Assembly: GCA_020050965.1 (NCBI GenBank)
Contig: JAGVJV010000095.1
Location: 1 to 8,442 of the forward strand
Reading direction: 5' to 3'
DNA from: Parachlamydiales bacterium
Lineage (GTDB): Bacteria; Chlamydiota; Chlamydiia; Chlamydiales; Rhabdochlamydiaceae
DNA length: 8,442 nt
Part shown: piece by piece, positions 1 to 6,222 of the stretch
Layout of the letters: every line of letters begins with the position of its first letter
How positions within the stretch are numbered: the first letter of the stretch is position 1
The notes under the pieces: generated by a model
What the model was told of the DNA's origin: nothing
Databases searched by the model: none
Seen by the model: only the letters and a program-made list of their open reading frames with translations
Program-made: the position numbers and the translations under genes

Positions 1-133
1 CTCCCTCTTTAAATAAATATTCTCCCTCAGCAAGGTCTTGCCTTTCTAATTTGTTATAGATTTGCAACAAATCACTCTCATCAAAATTTGAAAAGAAGGG
101 AGTGGCCTTCAAGTTATCGATAGAAAATTCCAT
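1..133 (-). CDS. Cyclic-nucleotide-binding-domain protein, N-terminus only (partial)
   Basis: An open frame starts at an ATG (131-133, minus strand) and runs off the left edge after 44 codons. The peptide begins MEFSIDNLKATPFFSNFDES and continues with LLQIYNKLERQDLAEGEYLF, then KEG. The pattern 'L..TPFF..F....L..I...LE...L..GE.LF.EG' is the usual opening of a Crp/PKA-type cyclic-nucleotide-binding (CNB) domain: an N-terminal helix followed by the first beta-roll strands. The phosphate-binding cassette and any output domain lie outside the window. It could therefore be a Crp-like regulator, a CNB protein fused to a transporter or another enzyme, or a stand-alone CNB protein. The ribosome-binding site is weak (GGTA a few bases upstream). 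The gene diverges from the small gene at 244. I am fairly confident of the domain and cannot tell the function. Confidence 0.7.
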   Translation of the reverse strand, partial: MEFSIDNLKATPFFSNFDESDLLQIYNKLERQDLAEGEYLFKEG

Positions 134-144
134 ATTTTACCATA

Positions 145-174
145 TACACAAGAAAATCTTTTTATGCGTATACT
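145..174 (+). promoter_or_regulatory. Candidate sigma70-type promoter for the 41-residue gene
   Basis: TATACT at 169-174 matches five of six bases of the -10 consensus. TACACA at 145-150, 18 bases upstream, matches four of six bases of TTGACA. Transcription would start near 181, giving a leader of about 63 nt that includes the hairpin at 189-212. The core GTATAC (168-173) is self-complementary, so the same element reads as TATACG on the minus strand and could also serve the divergent gene at 1-133. This is a motif reading only. Confidence 0.35.
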
Positions 175-188
175 GTTCTAACATAGAC

Positions 189-212
189 GCCGTGAACGTT
201 AGCGTTTGCGGC
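189..212 (+). promoter_or_regulatory. Leader hairpin, 10-bp stem with UUAG loop
   Basis: Arms 189-198 (GCCGTGAACG) and 203-212 (CGTTTGCGGC) pair over ten consecutive positions around a four-base TTAG loop at 199-202. Eight pairs are Watson-Crick, and the two central ones (193/208 and 194/207) are U-G and G-U wobbles. In minus-strand RNA those two positions become A-C mismatches, so the uninterrupted stem exists only in the plus-strand transcript. No U-tract follows (ACTTCCCC), so it is not an intrinsic terminator. It lies between the predicted transcription start (about 181) and the ribosome-binding site at 232, which suits a 5'-UTR stabilising or regulatory element. A DNA-level operator is the alternative. 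Confidence 0.5.
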
Positions 213-224
213 ACTTCCCCAAGT

Positions 225-233
225 TGTGGATAA
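225..233 (-). promoter_or_regulatory. Perfect DnaA-box sequence overlapping the ribosome-binding site
   Basis: Positions 225-233 read TGTGGATAA, the exact reverse complement of the high-affinity DnaA box TTATCCACA. It lies in the leader of the 41-residue gene and shares its last two bases with that gene's Shine-Dalgarno. I see no cluster of boxes and no AT-rich unwinding element, so this is not an origin. It could be a single regulatory DnaA site or coincidence. Confidence 0.3.
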
Positions 234-238
234 GGAGG
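232..238 (+). promoter_or_regulatory. Strong Shine-Dalgarno that fixes the start of the 41-residue gene
   Basis: AAGGAGG at 232-238 is a near-complete anti-16S match. It lies five bases before the ATG at 244, which is ideal spacing. It is the strongest ribosome-binding site in the window and the main reason to accept the short frame downstream as a real gene. Confidence 0.75.
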
Positions 239-243
239 CTCAG

Positions 244-369
244 ATGGAGCAATACGATATTGAAGAGGACCTTTGCGAACTCGATCTCATTGAAATGGAA
301 GATGAAAAAGAAGAGCAGAAACCTGAAGCCATGTCTGGATGTCCGAAAGGATATTGTAAGTTAGACTAA
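244..369 (+). CDS. Small acidic cysteine-containing protein (41 aa), unknown function
   Basis: I do not recognise this gene. The 41 codons start at an ATG five bases after AAGGAGG and end at TAA (367-369). The product begins MEQYDIEEDLCELDLIEMED and ends with SGCPKGYCKLD. It has fifteen Asp/Glu against four Lys and no Arg, so it is strongly acidic. Its cysteines are at 11, 33 and 38, the last two in a CPKGYC loop that could bind a metal or form a disulphide. There is no signal peptide or membrane segment, so it is probably cytoplasmic. The leader holds a 10-bp hairpin and a DnaA-box sequence, which hints at regulated expression. The stop overlaps the stop of the convergent hydrolase gene. The ribosome-binding site and length argue for a real gene; homologues would settle it. 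Confidence 0.6.
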   Translation: MEQYDIEEDLCELDLIEMEDEKEEQKPEAMSGCPKGYCKLD

Positions 370-968
370 AAGTATTTGGTAAACCATTTCACAGCTAAGT
401 GAGCCACTTGAGCGAGAGTGCCCGGTTCTTCAAATAGATGGGTTGCCCCTTCAATGATGCTTAAGCTTTTGTCGCACCCGAGCTCTTCAAAGGCTTGTCG
501 GTTGAGTTCTATCACGACCGTATCATCTCCGCCAACGATCAGCAAGGTGGGCGCCGTCACTCTTGTAAGGCTGCTACCTGCCAGATCCGGCCGACCACCG
601 CGTGAGACAACCGCTGCAACTTTGAGCCCTAGCTCTGCTGCAGCTTTAAGCGCCGCCGCCGCCCCTGTACTCGCCCCAAAAAATCCGATTTTTAACTTCT
701 GTTTTTGGAAAATCTGGGCTACTTCAACCAATCTTTGAGTCAAAAGGTCGATATTGAAGCGCATTTCCGGATCGGCATCCTCTTTGGCTGTAAGGAGATC
801 GAAAAGCAAAGTCCCATGGCCAGCCTTATTGAGTTCATCAGCCACCATCTTATTGCGTGGGCTATGCCTACTGCTGCCGCTTCCATGGGCAAAAATGACT
901 AGGCCCACAGCATTCTTCGGGATAACCAAATCCCCTTCTAAGCTTAAATTTTTTAATTGAAGTTGCAT
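366..968 (-). CDS. Alpha/beta hydrolase, dienelactone hydrolase-like
   Basis: A 200-residue alpha/beta-hydrolase-fold enzyme, probably a cytoplasmic esterase or hydrolase of unknown substrate. After the first strands comes an oxyanion-region motif, HGSGSSRHSPRN (28-39), characteristic of the dienelactone-hydrolase-like group that is sometimes fused to or sits beside phosphoribosyltransferases. The nucleophile elbow is GASTG (98-102), with Ser100 as the probable nucleophile. The acid is Asp149 in GGDDTVV, and the histidine is His177 in GATHLF. The catalytic triad is therefore complete and the length is normal for the family. The ATG at 966-968 has AAAGGGG five bases upstream on its own strand. 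It diverges from mnmA across 44 bases and converges on the small gene at 244-369. No phosphoribosyltransferase neighbour is visible here. The family is secure and the substrate unknown. Confidence 0.88.
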   Translation of the reverse strand: MQLQLKNLSLEGDLVIPKNAVGLVIFAHGSGSSRHSPRNKMVADELNKAGHGTLLFDLLTAKEDADPEMRFNIDLLTQRLVEVAQIFQKQKLKIGFFGASTGAAAALKAAAELGLKVAAVVSRGGRPDLAGSSLTRVTAPTLLIVGGDDTVVIELNRQAFEELGCDKSLSIIEGATHLFEEPGTLAQVAHLAVKWFTKYF

Positions 969-1012
969 TTATCCCCTTTTACCATATCGCAAAATAAAGT
1001 AAAATTCTTCCC

Positions 1013-2074
1013 ATGAAACGAGTTGTTGTTGGAATGTCTGGAGGGGTCGATTCCTCGGTCTCTGCGCTTCTTTTGAAAAGGCAAGGCTATGAGGTGCTCG
1101 GTTTATTCATGAAGAACTGGGAAGAGCAGGATGAGGGCGGTGTCTGCCGCGGAGCTGCTGACTATGAAGATGCTGCAAAGGTCTGCTCTATCCTTGAAAT
1201 CCCCTTGTACACCGTCAATTTTGTCCAAGAATATTGGGATCTTGTCTTTTCCCATTTTGTCGAGGAGCTCAAATTGGGCTATACCCCTAACCCTGACATC
1301 CTCTGCAATAAGGAAATCAAATTCAATGTCTTCTTCGAAAAAGCCAAGAGTTTGGGGGCTGATTTCCTGGCGACAGGCCACTATTGCCAAACTGAGGATG
1401 GGAAGCTATTGAAAGGGGCTGACCCAACTAAAGATCAAAGCTATTTTTTGCACGCTCTTAAGGAAAATGTTCTCAAAGAGGTCCTTTTCCCTGTTGGCCA
1501 TCTCCCCAAGTCTGAGGTGCGCAGGTTGGCAGAGGCACATGGACTCCCGGTCTATGACAAAAAAGACAGCACCGGGATTTGCTTCATCGGCAAGCGAAAC
1601 TTCAAAGAGTTCATCAGCCGCTACATCCCCTATCGTCCAGGCCATTTTAAAAATCTCTCAGGAGAAATCGTCGGCCATCATGACGGGGCTGCCTACTATA
1701 CAGTTGGGCAGCGCAAAGGACTTGGGATCGGTGGGCCTGGGGAGGCCTGGTTTGTCGTTGCGAAGGACATCGAAAAAAATGAGGTATATGTTGAACAAGG
1801 GGCTGATCATCCTGCTCTCTATGCATCTGGCCTTGTAGCAAAAGAACCCACTTTTATCGGCGGAAATTTTCCACACACCCTTCCCTTCCGTTGCCTGGCC
1901 AAGATCCGGTATCGGCAGGAAGATCAAGAATGCGTGATTGAAGCAATTGAAAATGACGTGGTTAGAGTATCTTTCCCCGAGCCGCAACGGGCGATTACTC
2001 CCCGCCAGTCGATCGTCTTTTATGATGGAGCTGTCTGTCTAGGGGGCGCGCTAATTGAAAAGGCGTTGAACTAA
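1013..2074 (+). CDS. mnmA: tRNA-specific 2-thiouridylase MnmA
   Basis: This cytoplasmic enzyme makes 2-thiouridine at the wobble position (U34) of the tRNAs for Lys, Glu and Gln. It activates U34 with ATP and accepts persulphide sulphur from the IscS/Tus relay or an equivalent. The 353 residues are normal for the family. The PP-loop ATP site is SGGVDSS (9-15). The first catalytic cysteine is Cys98 in NPDILCNKEIKF, and the second is Cys190 in DSTGICFIGKR. Family motifs KDQSYFL (140-146), TVGQRKGLGIGG (230-241) and the C-terminal barrel ending ITPRQSIVFYDG are all present. The counterparts in E. coli are Cys102 and Cys199. The start ATG follows only an AT-rich stretch, with no clear Shine-Dalgarno. 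The efflux cluster begins 27 bases downstream with no terminator, so read-through is likely. Confidence 0.97.
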   Translation: MKRVVVGMSGGVDSSVSALLLKRQGYEVLGLFMKNWEEQDEGGVCRGAADYEDAAKVCSILEIPLYTVNFVQEYWDLVFSHFVEELKLGYTPNPDILCNKEIKFNVFFEKAKSLGADFLATGHYCQTEDGKLLKGADPTKDQSYFLHALKENVLKEVLFPVGHLPKSEVRRLAEAHGLPVYDKKDSTGICFIGKRNFKEFISRYIPYRPGHFKNLSGEIVGHHDGAAYYTVGQRKGLGIGGPGEAWFVVAKDIEKNEVYVEQGADHPALYASGLVAKEPTFIGGNFPHTLPFRCLAKIRYRQEDQECVIEAIENDVVRVSFPEPQRAITPRQSIVFYDGAVCLGGALIEKALN

Positions 2075-2101
2075 AAAAATTTTTACACTATTTGATTAGG
2101 A

Positions 2102-3526
2102 ATGCGAAAGGTTGCGATCGTATTTCTTATTTTCATTGCTGGATGTGTCAAAATCCCACTAGATGAAGCCAATTGCAAAATGTTGGAAACTCCCTGCATT
2201 GAGACGGGGTACGCCTCTGAAGGAGAATTTCCCGATCCTAATTGGTGGGAAATGTTTGGCGATCCCCAATTGACGGCGCTCATTCAGCGAGCGTTGGAAG
2301 ATAGCCCGACATTGAGCCGTGTTGCAGCACGGGTCATGGAAGCCGATGCAGAAGCTTCAGTCAAATTTTCTCGTCTCTTACCCCAGTTGGGTTTGTCTGC
2401 CTCTGTTAATTATCAAAATTTGGGGAAGTTCAATTTGTTTAGAGCTTATGCTCCAACGATCTTCCCTGCCCATGTTGACGAATACACACTCGATCTGAAT
2501 ATTTCCTACGAAGTGGACTTTTGGGGCAAAAATAGACACATTTACCGCTCTGCTTTAGGAAGAGCACAAGCAGAAATTGCCGAGCAGCAAACGGCCATTT
2601 TGGTTTTGACCACCTCAGTCGCCTCGATCTACTTCAAACTCCAAGCAGAGATGCAGCAGCTAAAACTCTTGGAAGAAGAGCGAAAAATTGTCGAAAAAAT
2701 TTCGGGGCTTACTCAATCTCGGCAAGAGAACGCTCTGGACTCAACAACACAAGTTCTCATCACCGACAATCAGGTTCTGGCTTTGGATCAAAGCATTCAA
2801 TATTCTATTCAAAGAGTTGGCCTTGCCCGCCATATACTCAATCGACTCATTGGACAGGGGCCAGATCTGTGTGAAGACGTAAGGCAAGTTTCTCTTAATT
2901 GCAATATCCATTTCCCTCTGCCCTGCAATATATCCTCAGAACTCCTTTTTCGCAGATCCGATTTGGTTGCTCAAATCTGGAGAATTGAAGCTGCGGCACA
3001 CATGGTTGGCGCTGCCGAAACAGAGTTCTATCCAAGCATCGATTTATTCGCTGTTTTAGGGTTAGAAGGGGTTTTCTCCGATCGATTTTTCAACTGGGGT
3101 AGCCGTTTTCGCTCTATCATGCCAGCTATCCACATTCCTATCTTTACTGCAGGCAGGCTGAGAGCAAATTTAAGGGAAAAAAGGGCCGAATTTGAGCAGA
3201 TGATTTATCGCTACAACGAAGACGTGCTCTATGCTGCGCAGGAAGTAGCTGATCAAATTCTAATCTTGAGAACGACAAATGAAAACCTCAAGTCGGAAGA
3301 ACTGCTTCTACAGAACAAAATGCAAAATAGAGATTTTGCTAAATCCCGTTATCTAAATGCGATCGAAAGTCTCTCTCACTACCTTGACGCAGAAAATCAG
3401 CTTCTTCAAGAGCAGATCGAGAACATTGCCCTACAGTATCAACAGATAACCGCTGTCATCCAATTAATAAAAGCCTTAGGCGGGGGATACTGCTTACCCC
3501 AATCGGAGGTGCCTCTTGGATACTAG
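2102..3526 (+). CDS. Outer-membrane efflux lipoprotein, NodT/OprM type (TolC superfamily)
   Basis: This is the outer-membrane channel of a tripartite efflux pump. It is 474 residues long, the usual length for NodT-family factors. Residues 1-15 form a lipoprotein signal (MRKVAIVFLIFIAGC) with lipobox IAGC and Cys15 as the lipidation site. Family marks follow in order: NWWEMFGDPQLTALI (47-61), YEVDFWGK (136-143), the repeat-2 helix start FRRSDLVAQ (283-291), FYPSID (309-314) and PIFTAGRLRANL (346-357). The duplicated OEP helices are thus both present. Besides the lipid cysteine there are six others, at 25, 32, 257, 267, 275 and 464, which is unusual for this family. AGG lies only one base before the ATG at 2102, so initiation looks weak. 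The gene overlaps the next by 11 bases, which places it first in the pump operon, perhaps behind mnmA. Confidence 0.93.
   Translation: MRKVAIVFLIFIAGCVKIPLDEANCKMLETPCIETGYASEGEFPDPNWWEMFGDPQLTALIQRALEDSPTLSRVAARVMEADAEASVKFSRLLPQLGLSASVNYQNLGKFNLFRAYAPTIFPAHVDEYTLDLNISYEVDFWGKNRHIYRSALGRAQAEIAEQQTAILVLTTSVASIYFKLQAEMQQLKLLEEERKIVEKISGLTQSRQENALDSTTQVLITDNQVLALDQSIQYSIQRVGLARHILNRLIGQGPDLCEDVRQVSLNCNIHFPLPCNISSELLFRRSDLVAQIWRIEAAAHMVGAAETEFYPSIDLFAVLGLEGVFSDRFFNWGSRFRSIMPAIHIPIFTAGRLRANLREKRAEFEQMIYRYNEDVLYAAQEVADQILILRTTNENLKSEELLLQNKMQNRDFAKSRYLNAIESLSHYLDAENQLLQEQIENIALQYQQITAVIQLIKALGGGYCLPQSEVPLGY
3505..3510 (+). promoter_or_regulatory. Shine-Dalgarno that selects the TTG start of the fusion-protein gene
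   Basis: GGAGGT lies inside the last codons of the outer-membrane channel gene and ends five bases before a TTG at 3516. The first in-frame ATG (3552) has no comparable site upstream. This decides in favour of the rare TTG start and means the two genes overlap by 11 bases, an arrangement typical of translational coupling. Confidence 0.75.
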
Positions 3527-4718
3527 CAAACAGCCCTATGTCAGTGATAATATGAAAAATGCACCTCCCGAGCCGGAAAATAATCAACCCATCCATGACA
3601 AAAAGAAAATCCTCTGGGGAATGACATTAGGGCTATTAATTATCTCCCTTCTTATCTTCCTGCTCTGGTTTTTTATTTTACGTTTTCACCAGAAAACCGA
3701 GGATGCCTATGTGAATGGCAACCAGGTAGTACTTACTCCACAAATAGCGGGCTATATTACCACAGTCACCGTCAATGACACACAACTCGTAGAAGCAGGA
3801 CATATCCTGGTCCAGCTCGACACTATCGACCAGACCATCAGTTTGGAAAAGGCCAAGAATGACCTAGCCGAAACTGTGCGCAATGTGTCACAGATGTTTC
3901 AGAATGTAGAAAAATTAAAAGCAGATGTAGAGTCGCGCAAAGCCGAAATGGCCAAGACTGGACAAGATTATGAGCATCGGAAAAAACTCGTCCAATCTGG
4001 TGCGATCTCTGTCGAAGACTTTCAGCACTCTGAAGCCTCATTTATTGAGGCCTACGCGAATCTGCTCGCCGCACAGTTTGAACTCAACGGAGCAGAAGCC
4101 CTCGTTGCAGGAACAACTGTCCAAACGCACCCGCTGGTCGAAAAGGCCAAAGCAGCCACAAAAGATGCCTTTGTCAATTTGCAGCGCTGCACGATACGCT
4201 CTCCAGTGCAAGGGATTGTCGCAGCCAAACAGGCACAAGTAGGGCAGGCCATCACACCGAATACCGCTCTGATGACTCTCATCCCCTTAGATCAAATCTG
4301 GGTAGATGCCAACTTCAAAGAAGGGCAGCTGAGGAAAGTGCGCATTGGCCAGCCTGTGAAAATGACCTCCGATATTTATGGGTCGGGCATCACTTATCAC
4401 GGGAAAGTGGTAGGAATTGGAGCAGCAACTGGAAGCGTCCTCTCTGTCCTCCCACCTCAAAATGCCACTGGCAACTGGATTAAGATCGTTCAGCGCCTCC
4501 CCGTCCGCATCCGCCTGGATCAAGATGAGATCAAAGTATACCCCTTACGCCTTGGTCTTTCGATGAATGTGAATGTGGATGTCCACAAGACCGATGGCGA
4601 TTTTATCCCTCCCCCTACCCCATTCAACGAGCTTTATACGACAACCGTCTTTGAAGACCAAGAGGCAGGGGCTGATATATTAATTAATCAAATCATCGCC
4701 GATAATGCCAGAGAGTAA
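3516..4718 (+). CDS. emrA: EmrA/HlyD-type periplasmic membrane-fusion protein
   Basis: This is the adaptor of the pump. It is anchored in the inner membrane and bridges the EmrB-type antiporter to the outer-membrane channel. From the TTG start it has 400 residues. A cytoplasmic tail is followed by one membrane segment (about 33-56), then the first half of the lipoyl/biotinyl-like domain (TEDAYVNGNQVVLTPQIAGY, 61-80, onward to about 102). A coiled-coil hairpin rich in Lys/Glu/Ala spans about 107-220. The second lipoyl half is CTIRSPVQGIVAAKQAQVGQ (225-244), and the beta-barrel region contains WVDANFKEGQL. The EmrA-type stretch GSVLSVLPPQNATGNWIKIV (306-325) distinguishes it from RND adaptors. 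The start is chosen for the GGAGGT at 3505-3510. The alternative ATG at 3552 would remove 12 residues without affecting any domain. The 3' end overlaps emrB by 14 bases. Confidence 0.94.
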   Translation: MDTSKQPYVSDNMKNAPPEPENNQPIHDKKKILWGMTLGLLIISLLIFLLWFFILRFHQKTEDAYVNGNQVVLTPQIAGYITTVTVNDTQLVEAGHILVQLDTIDQTISLEKAKNDLAETVRNVSQMFQNVEKLKADVESRKAEMAKTGQDYEHRKKLVQSGAISVEDFQHSEASFIEAYANLLAAQFELNGAEALVAGTTVQTHPLVEKAKAATKDAFVNLQRCTIRSPVQGIVAAKQAQVGQAITPNTALMTLIPLDQIWVDANFKEGQLRKVRIGQPVKMTSDIYGSGITYHGKVVGIGAATGSVLSVLPPQNATGNWIKIVQRLPVRIRLDQDEIKVYPLRLGLSMNVNVDVHKTDGDFIPPPTPFNELYTTTVFEDQEAGADILINQIIADNARE

Positions 4719-6222
4719 ACATCTAACAGGCATTTCACTTTTTTTTGCGACGATCGGCATCTCACTTGCCACCTTTCTGATCGTCCTCGACTATACCATC
4801 GCAAACGTCTCCATTCCCTATATCGCAGGGGACCTGGGTGTGAGCGCCAATGAGGGCACCTATGTCATCACCTCCTTTGCCGTCGGAAGCGCCATCGCCC
4901 TTCCCATCACTGGATGGCTGACCGAGCGGATTGGACTGATCCGACTGGGCTTGATTGCACTACTCGGCTTCATCTTTTTTTCATGGGCTTGCGGGATGGC
5001 TCCCAATTTGACCTTCTTAGTTCTTGCCCGCTTTCTGCAAGGAATATTTTCAGGTCCCTTAATTCCCGTTTCTCAAACCATGATCATCTCGGTCTTTCCA
5101 CCTGAAAAAAAAAATACAGCAATCGGTTACTGGGGGACCGTTGTGGTCGTCGCCCCTGTCATCGGACCAATCATTGGCGGATGGATTTCCTATGACATCC
5201 ATTGGCCTTGGATCTTTTTTATCAATATCCCCTTTGGACTCATTTCCTTCCTCATCATGGTCATATTATTGAAACCATTTGAAACCCCAACTCGAAAACT
5301 CCCCACCGATTGGGTCGGTCTCATCCTACTGACCATTGGTGTAAGCACCCTTCAATTTTTACTCGATAAAGGGCAGCAGTATGACTGGACAAATTCTAAT
5401 CTGATCCTCTCATGCATGATCATTTCCTTTCTCTCCTTTCTCTACTTAGCCGTCTGGGAGCTCCTCCATCCTACCCCGCTCCTTGATCTGCGGCTGCTCA
5501 AAATCCGCAGCTACCATGTCGCCTGCATCTACATCATCACCATCTACGCCATTTACTTTGGCGGCGTTGTGCTTGTCCCCCTATGGCTGCAGCAGAATAT
5601 GGGCTACACCGCTATCTGGGCCGGAGTCGCCGTCGCCCCCTTAGGGATCATCCCCACCCTCTTTTCAGGCTTAATCAGCAAACTGGTCTCCAAGATCGGA
5701 CAGCTCATTCCCCTAGGAATCAGTCTCATCTTTTTTGCCGTATCCTCCTTTAGTGGCGCTTTCTTCAATACAGATGTCAGCATTGGGTATGTGGCCTTCT
5801 CTCGCTTCCTTTTTGGTTTTGGCCTGCTGTTCTTTATCGTCCCCCTCTTTAGCCTCTCGGTGCGCGATATCCCGATCGAAAGACTGCCTGCCTCAACAGG
5901 GATGTTTCACTTTTTCCGCGCCATGATGGGAGGAGTCGGAACATCGGTCTTCACCACCATGTGGGTCCGTCGAAGCGCATTCCACCACTCCAACATTGTG
6001 GCAGAGGTGCTCCCAAGCCGCGAGCCCGTATCAGCCTTCTATGCCAAACTGGAAACCTTGGGAATAACTGGGACAAAAGCACAAGTTCTCATTAATGAAC
6101 TGGTCAATACCCAAGCGGCAGTGCTTGGAATAAATGACTGTTTCTATCTGATGGGCTGGATTTTTATCGGCCTGATTGCGATACTGCTCCTAGGCAAAGA
6201 AAAAAAGCCGCAAAGAGCATGA
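4705..6222 (+). CDS. emrB: EmrB-type multidrug MFS transporter, DHA2 family (14 TM)
   Basis: An inner-membrane drug:H+ antiporter that feeds hydrophobic compounds to the adaptor and outer-membrane channel. It is 505 residues long, typical for 14-helix DHA2 proteins. TM1 carries the conserved VLDYTIANVSIPYIAGDLG (27-45), with Asp29 at the usual acidic position. The loop after TM2 has the motif-A-like stretch GWLTERIGLIRLG (70-82). The antiporter motif C is APVIGPIIGGW (150-160) and is followed by WPWIFFINIPFG (167-178). The C-terminal half keeps the EmrB-like FHFFRAMMGGVGTSVFTT (401-418). The ATG lies inside emrA and has no obvious ribosome-binding site, so initiation probably depends on coupling. 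A run of ten A (5105-5114) encodes Glu-Lys-Lys-Asn (134-137) in a cytoplasmic loop and is a possible slippage site. Substrates cannot be read from sequence. Confidence 0.95.
   Translation: MPESKHLTGISLFFATIGISLATFLIVLDYTIANVSIPYIAGDLGVSANEGTYVITSFAVGSAIALPITGWLTERIGLIRLGLIALLGFIFFSWACGMAPNLTFLVLARFLQGIFSGPLIPVSQTMIISVFPPEKKNTAIGYWGTVVVVAPVIGPIIGGWISYDIHWPWIFFINIPFGLISFLIMVILLKPFETPTRKLPTDWVGLILLTIGVSTLQFLLDKGQQYDWTNSNLILSCMIISFLSFLYLAVWELLHPTPLLDLRLLKIRSYHVACIYIITIYAIYFGGVVLVPLWLQQNMGYTAIWAGVAVAPLGIIPTLFSGLISKLVSKIGQLIPLGISLIFFAVSSFSGAFFNTDVSIGYVAFSRFLFGFGLLFFIVPLFSLSVRDIPIERLPASTGMFHFFRAMMGGVGTSVFTTMWVRRSAFHHSNIVAEVLPSREPVSAFYAKLETLGITGTKAQVLINELVNTQAAVLGINDCFYLMGWIFIGLIAILLLGKEKKPQRA

Noticed and set aside
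418..738. Plus-strand open frame of 106 codons opposite the alpha/beta hydrolase
   Set aside because: It is Ala/Ser-rich with no motif and entirely antisense to a gene with an intact catalytic triad.
977..987. TTTTACCATAT occurs at 135-145 and 977-987, close upstream of both minus-strand start codons
   Set aside because: Several 11-base repeats are expected by chance in a window this long, and the distance to the start codon differs between the two copies.
2074..2085. A-run followed by T-run after mnmA as a terminator
   Set aside because: There is no GC-bearing stem, only AAAAAAATTTTT, so it is not a credible rho-independent terminator.
3126..3134. Second DnaA-box-like sequence, CTATCCACA
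   Set aside because: It has one mismatch, lies in the middle of the outer-membrane channel coding sequence and encodes ordinary residues there.
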